NCBI RefSeq assembly: GCF_038002165.1
Contig: NZ_JBBOBR010000001.1
Coordinates: 248,001-312,000, forward strand
Direction of reading: 5' to 3'
DNA: 64,000 nt
Source of the DNA: Cytobacillus sp. FSL H8-0458
GTDB lineage: Bacteria > Bacillota > Bacilli > Bacillales > Cytobacillaceae
The notes under the pieces are model-generated. The model did not search any database and was not told the origin of the DNA. It worked only from the letters and a program-made list of their open reading frames with translations. The position numbers and the translations under genes were made by a program. Positions 18,898 through 26,493 of the stretch are shown in pieces (position 1 is the first letter of the stretch; each line of letters begins with the position of its first letter).

Positions 18898-19282
18898 ATG
18901 CGGTTCTTTTTGTGTTGAGATTCACTCCCAATATACCGCCCATCATGGCTGTAAGCGTGAAACAGGTGTGGTATATCATTTGCTCCATATTAAATAAACT
19001 GTCATGTCCCAAATATTGAAAAAGAAAAATAACGATTGAATAAATTAGGCCGGTTAAGCCTCCGAGCAGCCAGCCTTTTTGCTTGCCTTTGCCTCCGGAA
19101 ATGAACCCGCCTGCAAAAAGAGAAATGAATGAAACAGCAGTAATAATATACTGCAAGGATGACTCCTGCAGTGATGTAAACTTCAGGAGCAGTGAAAAAA
19201 TGAGACTGCCGGCAACAGCAAAGGCAAAAATCGCAATAATACCATAAAGTACAGCGCCTCCTAAGTTCTTTGATTCTTCTAT
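18896..19282 (-). CDS. TIGR04086-type four-helix membrane protein (YrzE-like), start non-canonical
   Basis: A small membrane protein with four hydrophobic segments, of unknown function, found at the same place in B. subtilis (yrzE). The first canonical start in frame is TTG at 19156, which gives 86 residues and only about three helices. Upstream codons stay open and continue a good hydrophobic helix (LYGIIAIFAFAVAGSLIFSL), preceded by EESKNLGGAV. An AGGGAGAGGG site lies at 19289-19298, but the only codon at proper distance is ATA at 19282; the frame has no ATG, GTG or TTG between the upstream TGA and 19156. A rare start codon or a base error is possible. The 5' end is therefore tentative. Confidence 0.65.
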   Translation of the reverse strand: MEESKNLGGAVLYGIIAIFAFAVAGSLIFSLLLKFTSLQESSLQYIITAVSFISLFAGGFISGGKGKQKGWLLGGLTGLIYSIVIFLFQYLGHDSLFNMEQMIYHTCFTLTAMMGGILGVNLNTKRTA

Positions 19283-19480
19283 ATGGACCCTCTCCCTTCT
19301 TAATGAGTGAATAGGAACAGCTTTTAACCCTTGGGGTAATCAGCCTTTTCCTTAGTACAAGCATATTCAGACAATGAAAAAATAGAATCTAAATTGTTCA
19401 AAGAAAAAACCTTATATACTCATAAAAGTTCAAATATGCGGAAGAATATAAAGGATTGCATTAAAAGGAGTGCTGTAGAA

Positions 19481-20131
19481 GTGGAAGAATATCTAATCAT
19501 CGTCGTAAGAACCTTATTTCTATATGCAGTCATTCTTCTCATTTTTAGACTTATGGGCAAGAGGGAAATTGGTGAACTAAGCATCCTGGACCTCGTCGTC
19601 TATATCATGATTGCTGAACTTGCAGTTGTCGCGATTGAAACTCCAGATTCAAATATTTTGAAAAATGTGCTCCCCATGCTCCTTTTGATGGTTGTACAAA
19701 TTGTATTGGCCCTATTCTCCCTGAAGAGCAAAACATTCAGGGACGTAGTTGATGGACAGCCGACCATTATTATTAATAAAGGAAAAATAGATGAAAATGC
19801 CATGAGGAAGCAGCGGTATAACTTTGATGACCTGCTTCTGCAGTTAAGAGAAAAAGATATTGCCAAAATCTCCGAGGTGGAATTTGCCATCCTTGAATCC
19901 TCCGGTACGTTGTCAGTGTTTGAAAGAAAAGACAGTAAAGAGGGAGGGATAACGATCCCTTTAATTATAGATGGCACGATTCAGAAAACTAATCTGGAAA
20001 CGATAAATAAAAGTGACTTTTGGCTGCGTCAGGAACTTCGAAAAGAGGGGTATAAAGAGATTTCCAATATTTCATTCTGCAGTTATGAAAATGGCCAATT
20101 TTATGTGGACCTGCTTGATGAAAGAAAATAA
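19481..20131 (+). CDS. DUF421 / YetF-family membrane protein (YrbG-like)
   Basis: A 216-residue protein with three N-terminal membrane helices (residues 5-75, including VVYIMIAELAVVAIE and a conserved RLMGKREIGELSILDLV segment) and a cytosolic C-terminal YetF-like domain (DGQPTIIINKGKI and DDLLLQLREKDI). Related proteins are expressed in sporulation; the biochemical role is unknown. GTG 19481 is preferred because AAAAGGAG lies about ten bases upstream and the hydrophobic N-terminus then begins properly; an in-frame ATG at 19394 gives an odd basic 29-residue extension. Confidence 0.8.
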   Translation: MEEYLIIVVRTLFLYAVILLIFRLMGKREIGELSILDLVVYIMIAELAVVAIETPDSNILKNVLPMLLLMVVQIVLALFSLKSKTFRDVVDGQPTIIINKGKIDENAMRKQRYNFDDLLLQLREKDIAKISEVEFAILESSGTLSVFERKDSKEGGITIPLIIDGTIQKTNLETINKSDFWLRQELRKEGYKEISNISFCSYENGQFYVDLLDERK

Positions 20132-20158
20132 ACAAGGACAGTTCAGCTGACCTTGTTT
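20130..20158 (+). terminator. Hairpin after yrbG-like gene
   Basis: AAACAAGG pairs with CCTTGTTT across the stop codon region. The T-tract is short (TTTAT), so termination is probably only partial. Confidence 0.5.
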
Positions 20159-20168
20159 ATCGCAGTAT

Positions 20169-20390
20169 AGCGGGCAATATGACCCCACTTCAAGACTCAT
20201 AGGAATCAAAGGAGGTTAAGTGGGGGTCAAACTGCCCGATCCCGCTGAGGCTCCTAGGGGCAAGCCGCCTCGGTATAATGTAAAGGCCAAAGACTAAGAA
20301 CGGCACATCCTGTGGCAACGTCTGACCCACTTCCTGTGGGCCTCAACTAACAATCAGTTGGGGATAAGGAACCCACCCTACTGATTGAAG
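20169..20390. repeat. Structured intergenic element (copy B) between yrbG-like gene and spoVB
   Basis: The convergent gap of 266 bases is almost entirely palindromic. CGGGCA (20171-20176) pairs with TGCCCG (20233-20238) around GACCCCACTT/AAGTGGGGGTC; then GAGGCT/AGCCGCCTC (20247-20271), a GCACATCCTGTGGC-type hairpin (20302-20316), CCCAC-TTCCT-GTGGG (20326-20340), and AATCAGT/ACTGATT near 20352-20386. Positions 20291-20345 align with 2300-2357 upstream of safA. The element abuts the spoVB stop codon. It could be transcribed from either strand. Confidence 0.55.
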
Positions 20391-20397
20391 TTTCATT

Positions 20398-21963
20398 TTA
20401 TTTAAATGCAAGCCTGGATAACACTTTGCCGATACCCGGAATTCGGACTAAGTCATTCTTTTTAATTAGTTTTAAGAATAATAAAAGGATGATATAGACT
20501 ATTGTGATGACAGTGGATATCAAAATAACTCTTAAGGCTGTATTCATGTCCGAGCCAAGGATGTCTTTTAGCATCCAGAACCCTAAGCCTCCTGACATAA
20601 CCATTGCAATAAACGTTTTTATATAATCCCTTACGAAAAAAGTAAAAGAAATAGCTTTCAGAACGGTTGCAAAGTGAAGCATTGTCACCAGGACTGTGCC
20701 TGTCAAAATCCCCATCGCAACTCCGTTAATCCCGAATGCAGGCTGGCTGGCAAGGAGAAAAATAACGGCTGTCTTTACAACAGCACCAATCAAACTGTTG
20801 ATCATGGCAGCACGGGCAAGATTCAATGCCTGTAAAGTTGCCTGAAGAGGTCCCTGATAATAATAAAACAGGAAAAAGGGCGCCATCAGTTTAATAAAAT
20901 GTGAACCGCTTGAGGAGCCATACATCACTTCCATTAATTGATCGGAAAGGACGTAAAGAACCACCACTGCCAGGCCGCCGGTAATAAATGCAAATCGAAG
21001 CGCCTGTTGAAGCCGGTATTCGATCAGACGCATATTATTTTGGGAATTTGCCTCGCTTATAGCCGGAACAAGAGAAGTTGACAGAGAATAAGTAATAAAA
21101 GATGGCAGCATCAGAAGAGGCATGGCAAAGCCCGTAAGAGAACCATACTGCTTCGTAGCTGCAGCTGCCGCCACACCTGCTAGTGCCAGACTTTGCGCTA
21201 CCACAATCGGTTCAAAAAACCACGCAACAGAACCGATCATTCTGCTGCCTGTCGTTGGAAGGGCAACGGTCATTAATTCATTGAATGTACTTTTCCCGGA
21301 AGACACATATTTAAAAAATTGTTTCCTGACTCTAAATTTCTTTTTAAGCTTAAATGTGGTCATTAAATAAAGCAATGATGCAAGCTCCCCGATAACTGCT
21401 GCCAGCATGGCTCCCGCCGCCGCATACTCAATTCCATATGGCAGGAATGCCTTAGTCATTAAAGCGATCAGACTGATTCGGACTACCTGCTCAATCATTT
21501 GGGAATAGGCAGCAGGCTTCATGTTCTGCCTGCCCTGGAAATACCCCCGAATGACAGAGGAGACGGCAATGATTGGCACAATTGGAGCTATTGCCATCAA
21601 AGGCAAATGTGTCCGGTTATCAGTAAAGAGCGTCTCTGATAATAATGGAGCGAGCAAAATTAAAGCGGGAGTAAAAACAACGGAAAGCGAGATGGTCGTC
21701 GCTAAGGAAACAATTAAAATTTTCTTGATTTTTGCTGTATCGCCTCTTGCCTCTGCTTCTGCTACATTTTTAGAAATAGCAACCGGCAGCCCAAGCTGTG
21801 TAATGGTGACGACAAGAATCATGGTGGGAAAGGCCATCATATAAAGGCCAACACCTTCTTCTCCAATAAATCGGGCAATGACAATTCTGTTAATAAAGCC
21901 AAGGACCCTGGTTACCAGGCCTGCAGCGAGCAGGATCATGGTACCTTTCAGAAATTTGGACAT
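20398..21963 (-). CDS. spoVB: Stage V sporulation protein B, lipid II flippase family
   Basis: A polytopic membrane protein of the MOP/MATE (MurJ-like) superfamily needed for spore cortex peptidoglycan, thought to flip lipid-linked precursors. The 521-residue protein has about 14 hydrophobic helices, opening with FLKGTMILLAAGLVTRVLGF and the family's RFIGEEGVGLYMMAFP segment. It is transcribed leftwards, opposite to its neighbours, as a single gene. The start ATG follows GGCAGGGAGTTG on the minus strand. Confidence 0.93.
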   Translation of the reverse strand: MSKFLKGTMILLAAGLVTRVLGFINRIVIARFIGEEGVGLYMMAFPTMILVVTITQLGLPVAISKNVAEAEARGDTAKIKKILIVSLATTISLSVVFTPALILLAPLLSETLFTDNRTHLPLMAIAPIVPIIAVSSVIRGYFQGRQNMKPAAYSQMIEQVVRISLIALMTKAFLPYGIEYAAAGAMLAAVIGELASLLYLMTTFKLKKKFRVRKQFFKYVSSGKSTFNELMTVALPTTGSRMIGSVAWFFEPIVVAQSLALAGVAAAAATKQYGSLTGFAMPLLMLPSFITYSLSTSLVPAISEANSQNNMRLIEYRLQQALRFAFITGGLAVVVLYVLSDQLMEVMYGSSSGSHFIKLMAPFFLFYYYQGPLQATLQALNLARAAMINSLIGAVVKTAVIFLLASQPAFGINGVAMGILTGTVLVTMLHFATVLKAISFTFFVRDYIKTFIAMVMSGGLGFWMLKDILGSDMNTALRVILISTVITIVYIILLLFLKLIKKNDLVRIPGIGKVLSRLAFK

Positions 21964-22085
21964 TCAACTCCCTGCCTTCTCAAAATGGGTAATATCATAT
22001 ACAATTATCTATATGCAAGATAGAGGACAAAGCATGACAAGCTATCATAATTTCCATGTTATTAATGGCGGGGAGGCGGCTGAAA

Positions 22086-22382
22086 ATGAAAATCGGCCAT
22101 GAATATGATTATTTTCGAACTACGGTAAAACCTGCACTGGAAAGCAAACTGGATGAATTTCGGCTTCTGGGATATAAAAAAGTGTCTGAACAGGAGCTCT
22201 GGGGATATCTGACAAAGAAAAAGTGGAAAAAACCAAAAGAAAATGTCAGGCTATTTGAAATTGTGGAAGAAGTCATGGAGGTAAAGGTGAGTGAATACAT
22301 TCACTATGTTACCATTGAGGCTTTTAAAGAGGCTGATTTTTCTTTAGAGAATGAAGAAGAACGAAGAAAACTATTAAAGTAG
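22086..22382 (+). CDS. comN: Post-transcriptional regulator ComN
   Basis: A 98-residue protein matching B. subtilis ComN (YrzD), which controls comE mRNA localisation or stability and competence. Features: KLDEFRLLGYKKVSEQELWGYL, a basic KKKWKKPKENVRLFE stretch and VSEYIHYVTIEAFKEADF. ATG 22086 gives exactly the B. subtilis length and has GGGGAGG nine bases before it; the 108-residue version from 22056 is unlikely. It is divergent from spoVB and precedes secDF. Confidence 0.88.
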   Translation: MKIGHEYDYFRTTVKPALESKLDEFRLLGYKKVSEQELWGYLTKKKWKKPKENVRLFEIVEEVMEVKVSEYIHYVTIEAFKEADFSLENEEERRKLLK

Positions 22383-22428
22383 CAAGGTTTTTCCGATTTT
22401 TTCAAGGTTTAACATGATATAAGACAAA

Positions 22429-22457
22429 TTGACAGGTTTTACAATCTGTTTCATAAT
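22429..22457 (+). promoter_or_regulatory. Sigma-A promoter for secDF
   Basis: TTGACA (22429-22434), 17-base spacer, CATAAT (22452-22457). The predicted start near 22465 gives a leader of about 225 bases before secDF. Confidence 0.65.
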
Positions 22458-22537
22458 GAAAAGCGGAGTATTCGGTCTTTTTTCTTGTCATAGATCATAC
22501 ATAGAATGAAATTTAAGAACGAGTGTTAAGAATCGCA

Positions 22538-22641
22538 ATGGTTCAATGGAAGCTTTATTTAACGGTCAGGCTGCATTTTATAGATATGCAGCATGACCAT
22601 GCAAGCCTGTATGGTAAATAATGCATCACAGTCGCTGATGC
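22538..22641 (+). promoter_or_regulatory. secDF leader with hairpins and a 27-codon ORF
   Basis: Two hairpins lie in the secDF leader. GTCA-G-GCTGCAT (22565-22576) pairs with ATGCAGC-A-TGAC (22586-22597), 11 bp with one mismatch. GCATCA/TGATGC is at 22623-22641. A 27-codon ORF (22538-22621) overlaps the first hairpin, but its ribosome binding site is weak. No T-run follows, so no attenuator is evident. Leader peptides regulate secDF in some other bacteria (VemP); nothing in this peptide resembles those. Confidence 0.35.
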
Positions 22642-22691
22642 GGTCCTGTTATCTTAAGTAGCGGGCGATAGCTAAGGAGGATTTATTCAGA

Positions 22692-24956
22692 ATGGTAAAA
22701 CGCAGCCGTATCGTTGCTTTTTTCCTGATTGTTTTATTATTGGGAAGCCTGGCTGGGGCAACGACAAACAACATCTTAAAAAATATTAAGCTTGGACTTG
22801 ATTTGCAGGGCGGATTTGAGGTTCTTTATGAGGTAACGCCAAAAGATGGGCAGAAGGTAAATAAAGATGTCCTTGCCAGTACTGCTGAAGCCCTGGACAG
22901 GCGTATCAATGTGCTTGGAGTCAGTGAGCCGAATATCCAGATTGAGGGAGATAAGAGGATCCGTGTCCAGCTTGCTGGTGTAACAGATCAGAATAAAGCA
23001 AGGGAAATTCTATCCACAGAAGCGAATCTATCATTTAGAGATGTTAATGATCAATTGATGATGGATGGTTCAGATCTTGCTGAAAATGGTGCAAAGCAGA
23101 CATTTGATGAAAATGGAAAGCCAAGTGTTTCATTGAAGCTGAAAAGTGCAAGCAAATTTAAAGATGTAACTCAAAAAATTGTGAATATGGGAGCGCCAAA
23201 TAACCTGCTTGTCATCTGGCTTGATTTTGAAGAAGGCAAGGATTCTTTCAAGGCTGAATCGGCTAAAGAAGATCCCAAATATCTATCTGCTCCTCAGGTA
23301 AGCCAGATCTTTAATCAGGATACTGTGTCCATTGTAGGGAACTTTACGGTTGAAGAAGCACAGACACTGAAAGATTTATTGAATGCAGGATCCCTTCCTG
23401 TACAGCTCGATGAAGTTTATTCAACTTCAGTAGGTGCTAAATTTGGTGAGCAGGCAATGGAAACAACCATTCTTGCCGGTCTCATCGGCATTGCAATTAT
23501 TTTTATTTACATGATTGCCGTATATCGTTTCCCTGGGTTTATAGCAACACTTACATTATCTTTCTATATTTATCTGATTTTACTCGTATTTGACTGGATG
23601 AATGGCGTATTGACGCTGCCTGGTATTGCTGCTCTCATTCTGGGGGTTGGTATGGCTGTTGATGCGAATATCATTACCTATGAGAGAATTCGTGAAGAAA
23701 TGAAAGTGGGCAGAACAGTCAAATCAGCTTTCCAGGCTGGTGAGAAAAACTCCCTTTCTACAATCTTTGATGCGAATATCACCACTATTCTGGCAGCAGC
23801 CGTATTATTCATGTATGGGACAAGTTCTGTAAAGGGATTTGCTACCATGCTTATAATAAGCATCCTGGCCAGCTTTATTACTGCTGTATACGGTACAAGG
23901 CTGCTTATGGGGCTTTGGGTCCATAGTAAAGCTCTTGATAAAAAGCCAGGCTGGTTTGGTGTTAAGAAAAGCGAGATCAAAAATATTGCTGAAAATTACG
24001 ATACCCTTGATTTGCCGACGAAATTCGATAAGTTTGATTTTGTAGGGCACCGCAGGAAGTTTTTCATTCTATCTGCAGCATTAATTGCATTAGGGATTAT
24101 CGTTGTATCCATATTCAGGCTGAACCTCGGAATTGATTTTGCAAGCGGTACGCGTATCGAGCAGCTTGCTGATGAGCCTTTAACCAAAGAAGAGCTGCAA
24201 ACTGAATTATCAGCCGTAGGTTTAGAAACCGATGATATTGTCATTTCTGGTGATAATAAAGATATTGGCGTTGCAAGATTAAAAGGTGTACTGACAAAAA
24301 CTGAAATAGCCGATTTAAAGACTCATTTTCATGAGAAATTCGGTGCCGATCCAAATGTTAGCACGGTTTCACCGACTGTTGGAAAGGAACTTGCCAAAAA
24401 CGCATTGATAGCATTGGCTATTGCCTCGATCGGCATTATTATCTATGTAACCATCCGTTTTGAAATCAAAATGGCAATTCCTGCAGTACTGGCACTTCTG
24501 CATGATGCCTTCTTTATTATCGCAGTATTTAGCTTTACACGCCTGGAAGTGGATATTACCTTCATTGCAGCAATTCTGACTGTGGTCGGTTACTCAATAA
24601 ATGATACAATCGTAACGTTTGACCGGATGCGTGAGAATATGCAGAAAAAGAAAAAGCTCAAATCCTTTGAAGATATTGCAGATGTTGTAAACAAGAGTCT
24701 TCGCCAAACGCTTGGCCGCTCTGTAAATACTGTTTTAACGGTTGTATTTACAGTCGTTGCTCTGCTCGTGTTTGGAAGTGAATCAATCAGAAACTTCTCT
24801 TTTGCACTTCTGATAGGTTTAATCGCAGGTACTTATTCATCCATTTTCCTTGCTGCACAGATGTGGGCAGTATGGAAAGGCAAAGAACTGAAAGAAAAAG
24901 GCGTTATTCATACTGTTAAAGAAAAACGCAAAGTCAGTGACGAACCTCAAGTGTAA
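22692..24956 (+). CDS. secDF: Fused protein translocase subunit SecDF
   Basis: Proton-motive-force-driven Sec accessory protein that pulls exported proteins across the membrane. In Bacillus SecD and SecF are fused, as here (754 residues). The SecD half shows LGLDLQGGFEVLYEV at about residue 34, the P1 region and ALILGVGMAVDANIITYERI; the SecF half starts near 435 with LNLGIDFASGTRIE and carries VVGYSINDTIVTFDRMREN. Twelve hydrophobic helices in two groups of six. Start ATG behind AAGGAGG. It works with YajC, encoded upstream. Confidence 0.97.
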   Translation: MVKRSRIVAFFLIVLLLGSLAGATTNNILKNIKLGLDLQGGFEVLYEVTPKDGQKVNKDVLASTAEALDRRINVLGVSEPNIQIEGDKRIRVQLAGVTDQNKAREILSTEANLSFRDVNDQLMMDGSDLAENGAKQTFDENGKPSVSLKLKSASKFKDVTQKIVNMGAPNNLLVIWLDFEEGKDSFKAESAKEDPKYLSAPQVSQIFNQDTVSIVGNFTVEEAQTLKDLLNAGSLPVQLDEVYSTSVGAKFGEQAMETTILAGLIGIAIIFIYMIAVYRFPGFIATLTLSFYIYLILLVFDWMNGVLTLPGIAALILGVGMAVDANIITYERIREEMKVGRTVKSAFQAGEKNSLSTIFDANITTILAAAVLFMYGTSSVKGFATMLIISILASFITAVYGTRLLMGLWVHSKALDKKPGWFGVKKSEIKNIAENYDTLDLPTKFDKFDFVGHRRKFFILSAALIALGIIVVSIFRLNLGIDFASGTRIEQLADEPLTKEELQTELSAVGLETDDIVISGDNKDIGVARLKGVLTKTEIADLKTHFHEKFGADPNVSTVSPTVGKELAKNALIALAIASIGIIIYVTIRFEIKMAIPAVLALLHDAFFIIAVFSFTRLEVDITFIAAILTVVGYSINDTIVTFDRMRENMQKKKKLKSFEDIADVVNKSLRQTLGRSVNTVLTVVFTVVALLVFGSESIRNFSFALLIGLIAGTYSSIFLAAQMWAVWKGKELKEKGVIHTVKEKRKVSDEPQV

Positions 24957-24963
24957 TAATGAA

Positions 24964-24993
24964 AAAAACTCAGGCGAGTGCCTGAGTTTTTTT
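24964..24993 (+). terminator. Terminator after secDF
   Basis: An 11-bp stem AAAACTCAGGC/GCCTGAGTTTT with a short loop continues into T residues. Confidence 0.9.
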
Positions 24994-25090
24994 CATTAAA
25001 TCAGGATGCTGTCTATTTTACGAATTTGGTTAATGATTCCGGGAAATAGGATAAACTAATAGCAAGATCAGGGAGGAAGGAAGTATCGCT

Positions 25091-25993
25091 TTGGAAAATA
25101 ACGATCGTTTTAAGAAAGCTGAATTTGCAGCTATAATTGGCATCGTGGGCAATATTATTCTTGCCGCTCTCAAATGGGGAATTGGCGTTTATTCAGGAAG
25201 TAAAGCGCTGGTGGCGGATGCGGTCCATTCAGCTTCTGATGTTGCCGGATCCTTTGCTGTATATTTGGGTCTGAGGGCTGCCAAACAGCCGCCGGATGAA
25301 GATCACCCATACGGACATGGAAAAGCAGAATTGATAGCAGCCATTATTGTTGCCGTACTGCTGTTCCTCGTGGGAATTGAAATTGGCAAATCATCATTTG
25401 AATCTTTCTTTTCGCCAATTGAACCTCCAAAAGCAATTGCAATCGCTGCAGTACTGGTGTCCATCATTGTGAAAGAAGCAATGTTTCGGTATAAGTATAA
25501 TTTGGGAAAGAAACTAAACAGTGATGCTTTAATTGTAAATGCTTATGAACACCGTTCAGATGTTTATTCATCAATTGCAGCTTTAATAGGAATTGGCTGT
25601 GCGATTATTGGCGGGAAAATGGGAATTGAATGGCTTGAGTATGCAGATCCTGTGGCTGGCCTCATTGTTTCCATTATGATTCTCCAGATGGCATGGCGGC
25701 TTGGGAAAGAATCCATTCATAGCACGCTTGATCATGTGCTTCATGAGGAAGATACACTTGAAATGCGCAAAACGGCTGAATCTGTCGATGAGGTTAAAAG
25801 AATTGATGAATTGCATGCCAGGGAACACGGACACTATGTCATTGTTGATATTAAAGTTTCAGTGGACCCGAATATGACTGTCGAGGATGGCCACCGGGTC
25901 GGCAAAGAAGTAAAACGCAAGCTGCTCCAATTGGAAAATGTGCAAAATGTCTTTGTGCACATTAATCCTTATAGCAAGGAGCGGATAAATTAG
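25091..25993 (+). CDS. Cation diffusion facilitator transporter
   Basis: A 300-residue CDF family member that exports divalent metal ions (Zn, Mn, Fe or Co) in exchange for protons. Metal-site motifs are clear: LVADAVHSASDVAGSF in helix two (about 37-52), DEDHPYGHGKAELIA after it, and YEHRSDVYSSIAALIG in helix five. The C-terminal cytosolic dimer domain starts near residue 205 (HAREHGHYVIVDIKVSVDP). Substrate cannot be read off. Start TTG with GGGAGGAAGG upstream. Between secDF and the LapA-like gene. Confidence 0.92.
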   Translation: MENNDRFKKAEFAAIIGIVGNIILAALKWGIGVYSGSKALVADAVHSASDVAGSFAVYLGLRAAKQPPDEDHPYGHGKAELIAAIIVAVLLFLVGIEIGKSSFESFFSPIEPPKAIAIAAVLVSIIVKEAMFRYKYNLGKKLNSDALIVNAYEHRSDVYSSIAALIGIGCAIIGGKMGIEWLEYADPVAGLIVSIMILQMAWRLGKESIHSTLDHVLHEEDTLEMRKTAESVDEVKRIDELHAREHGHYVIVDIKVSVDPNMTVEDGHRVGKEVKRKLLQLENVQNVFVHINPYSKERIN

Positions 25994-26016
25994 AGAATGA
26001 TCAGGGAGAGGATAGC

Positions 26017-26334
26017 ATGAAATTTCAATGGACTTTATTATTTGGTTTTTTATTTGCATTAATAGTGGCTGTTTTTGCAGTGATCAATGTCGATAATGTA
26101 ACGGTAAACTACTTGTTTGGGGAAAGCCAGTGGCCGCTGATTCTAGTGATTTTAGGATCTGTCCTTATGGGAGGACTGATTGTGGGTTCTGTGGGCATTG
26201 TCCGCATTTACTCACTTCAAAGGCAAGTGAAAATACTAAAAAAGGAAAATGAAAAGCTGAAAGCAGGAAATGCAGTAAAAGATAATGCTGATAAAGAAGA
26301 ACTTGAAAAAGAGCTGGATAGGGATATACATTAA
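26017..26334 (+). CDS. LapA-domain (DUF1049) membrane protein, YrvD-like
   Basis: A 105-residue protein with two membrane helices (WTLLFGFLFALIVAVFAVI; PLILVILGSVLMGGLIVGSV), an NVDNVTVNYLFG loop typical of DUF1049, and a charged coiled-coil tail (LQRQVKILKKENEKLKA). In enterobacteria LapA affects lipopolysaccharide assembly, which does not apply here; the Bacillus role is unknown. ATG with GGGAGAGGA upstream. It directly precedes recJ as in B. subtilis. Confidence 0.88.
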   Translation: MKFQWTLLFGFLFALIVAVFAVINVDNVTVNYLFGESQWPLILVILGSVLMGGLIVGSVGIVRIYSLQRQVKILKKENEKLKAGNAVKDNADKEELEKELDRDIH

Positions 26335-26343
26335 ATGAACATG

Positions 26344-26369
26344 CTTGAGCTTTTGCTCAAGTTTTTCTT
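26344..26369 (+). terminator. Terminator after LapA-domain gene
   Basis: CTTGAGC/GCTCAAG stem, a short T-rich loop and a TTTTTCTTTT tail. Confidence 0.85.
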
Positions 26370-26442
26370 TTGATCTCAAAAAGTGACCTGCAGCTCCTGT
26401 TTTTCTTTCCAGAATTGTATGGTTTATCCCGATTTTAACTTA

Positions 26443-26471
26443 TTGAAACGCACCTCCCCCTCTTGTATAAT
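26443..26471 (+). promoter_or_regulatory. Sigma-A promoter for recJ-apt
   Basis: TTGAAA (26443-26448), 17-base spacer, TATAAT (26466-26471), followed 22 bases later by the recJ ATG. Confidence 0.8.
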
Positions 26472-26493
26472 TAATAAGCTGAGGGGTGAACGT

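Noticed and set aside
26383-26493. N-terminal extension of recJ by 37 codons
   Set aside because: It spans the TTGAAA-TATAAT promoter and the preceding terminator flank, and the Cys-rich residues do not resemble RecJ.
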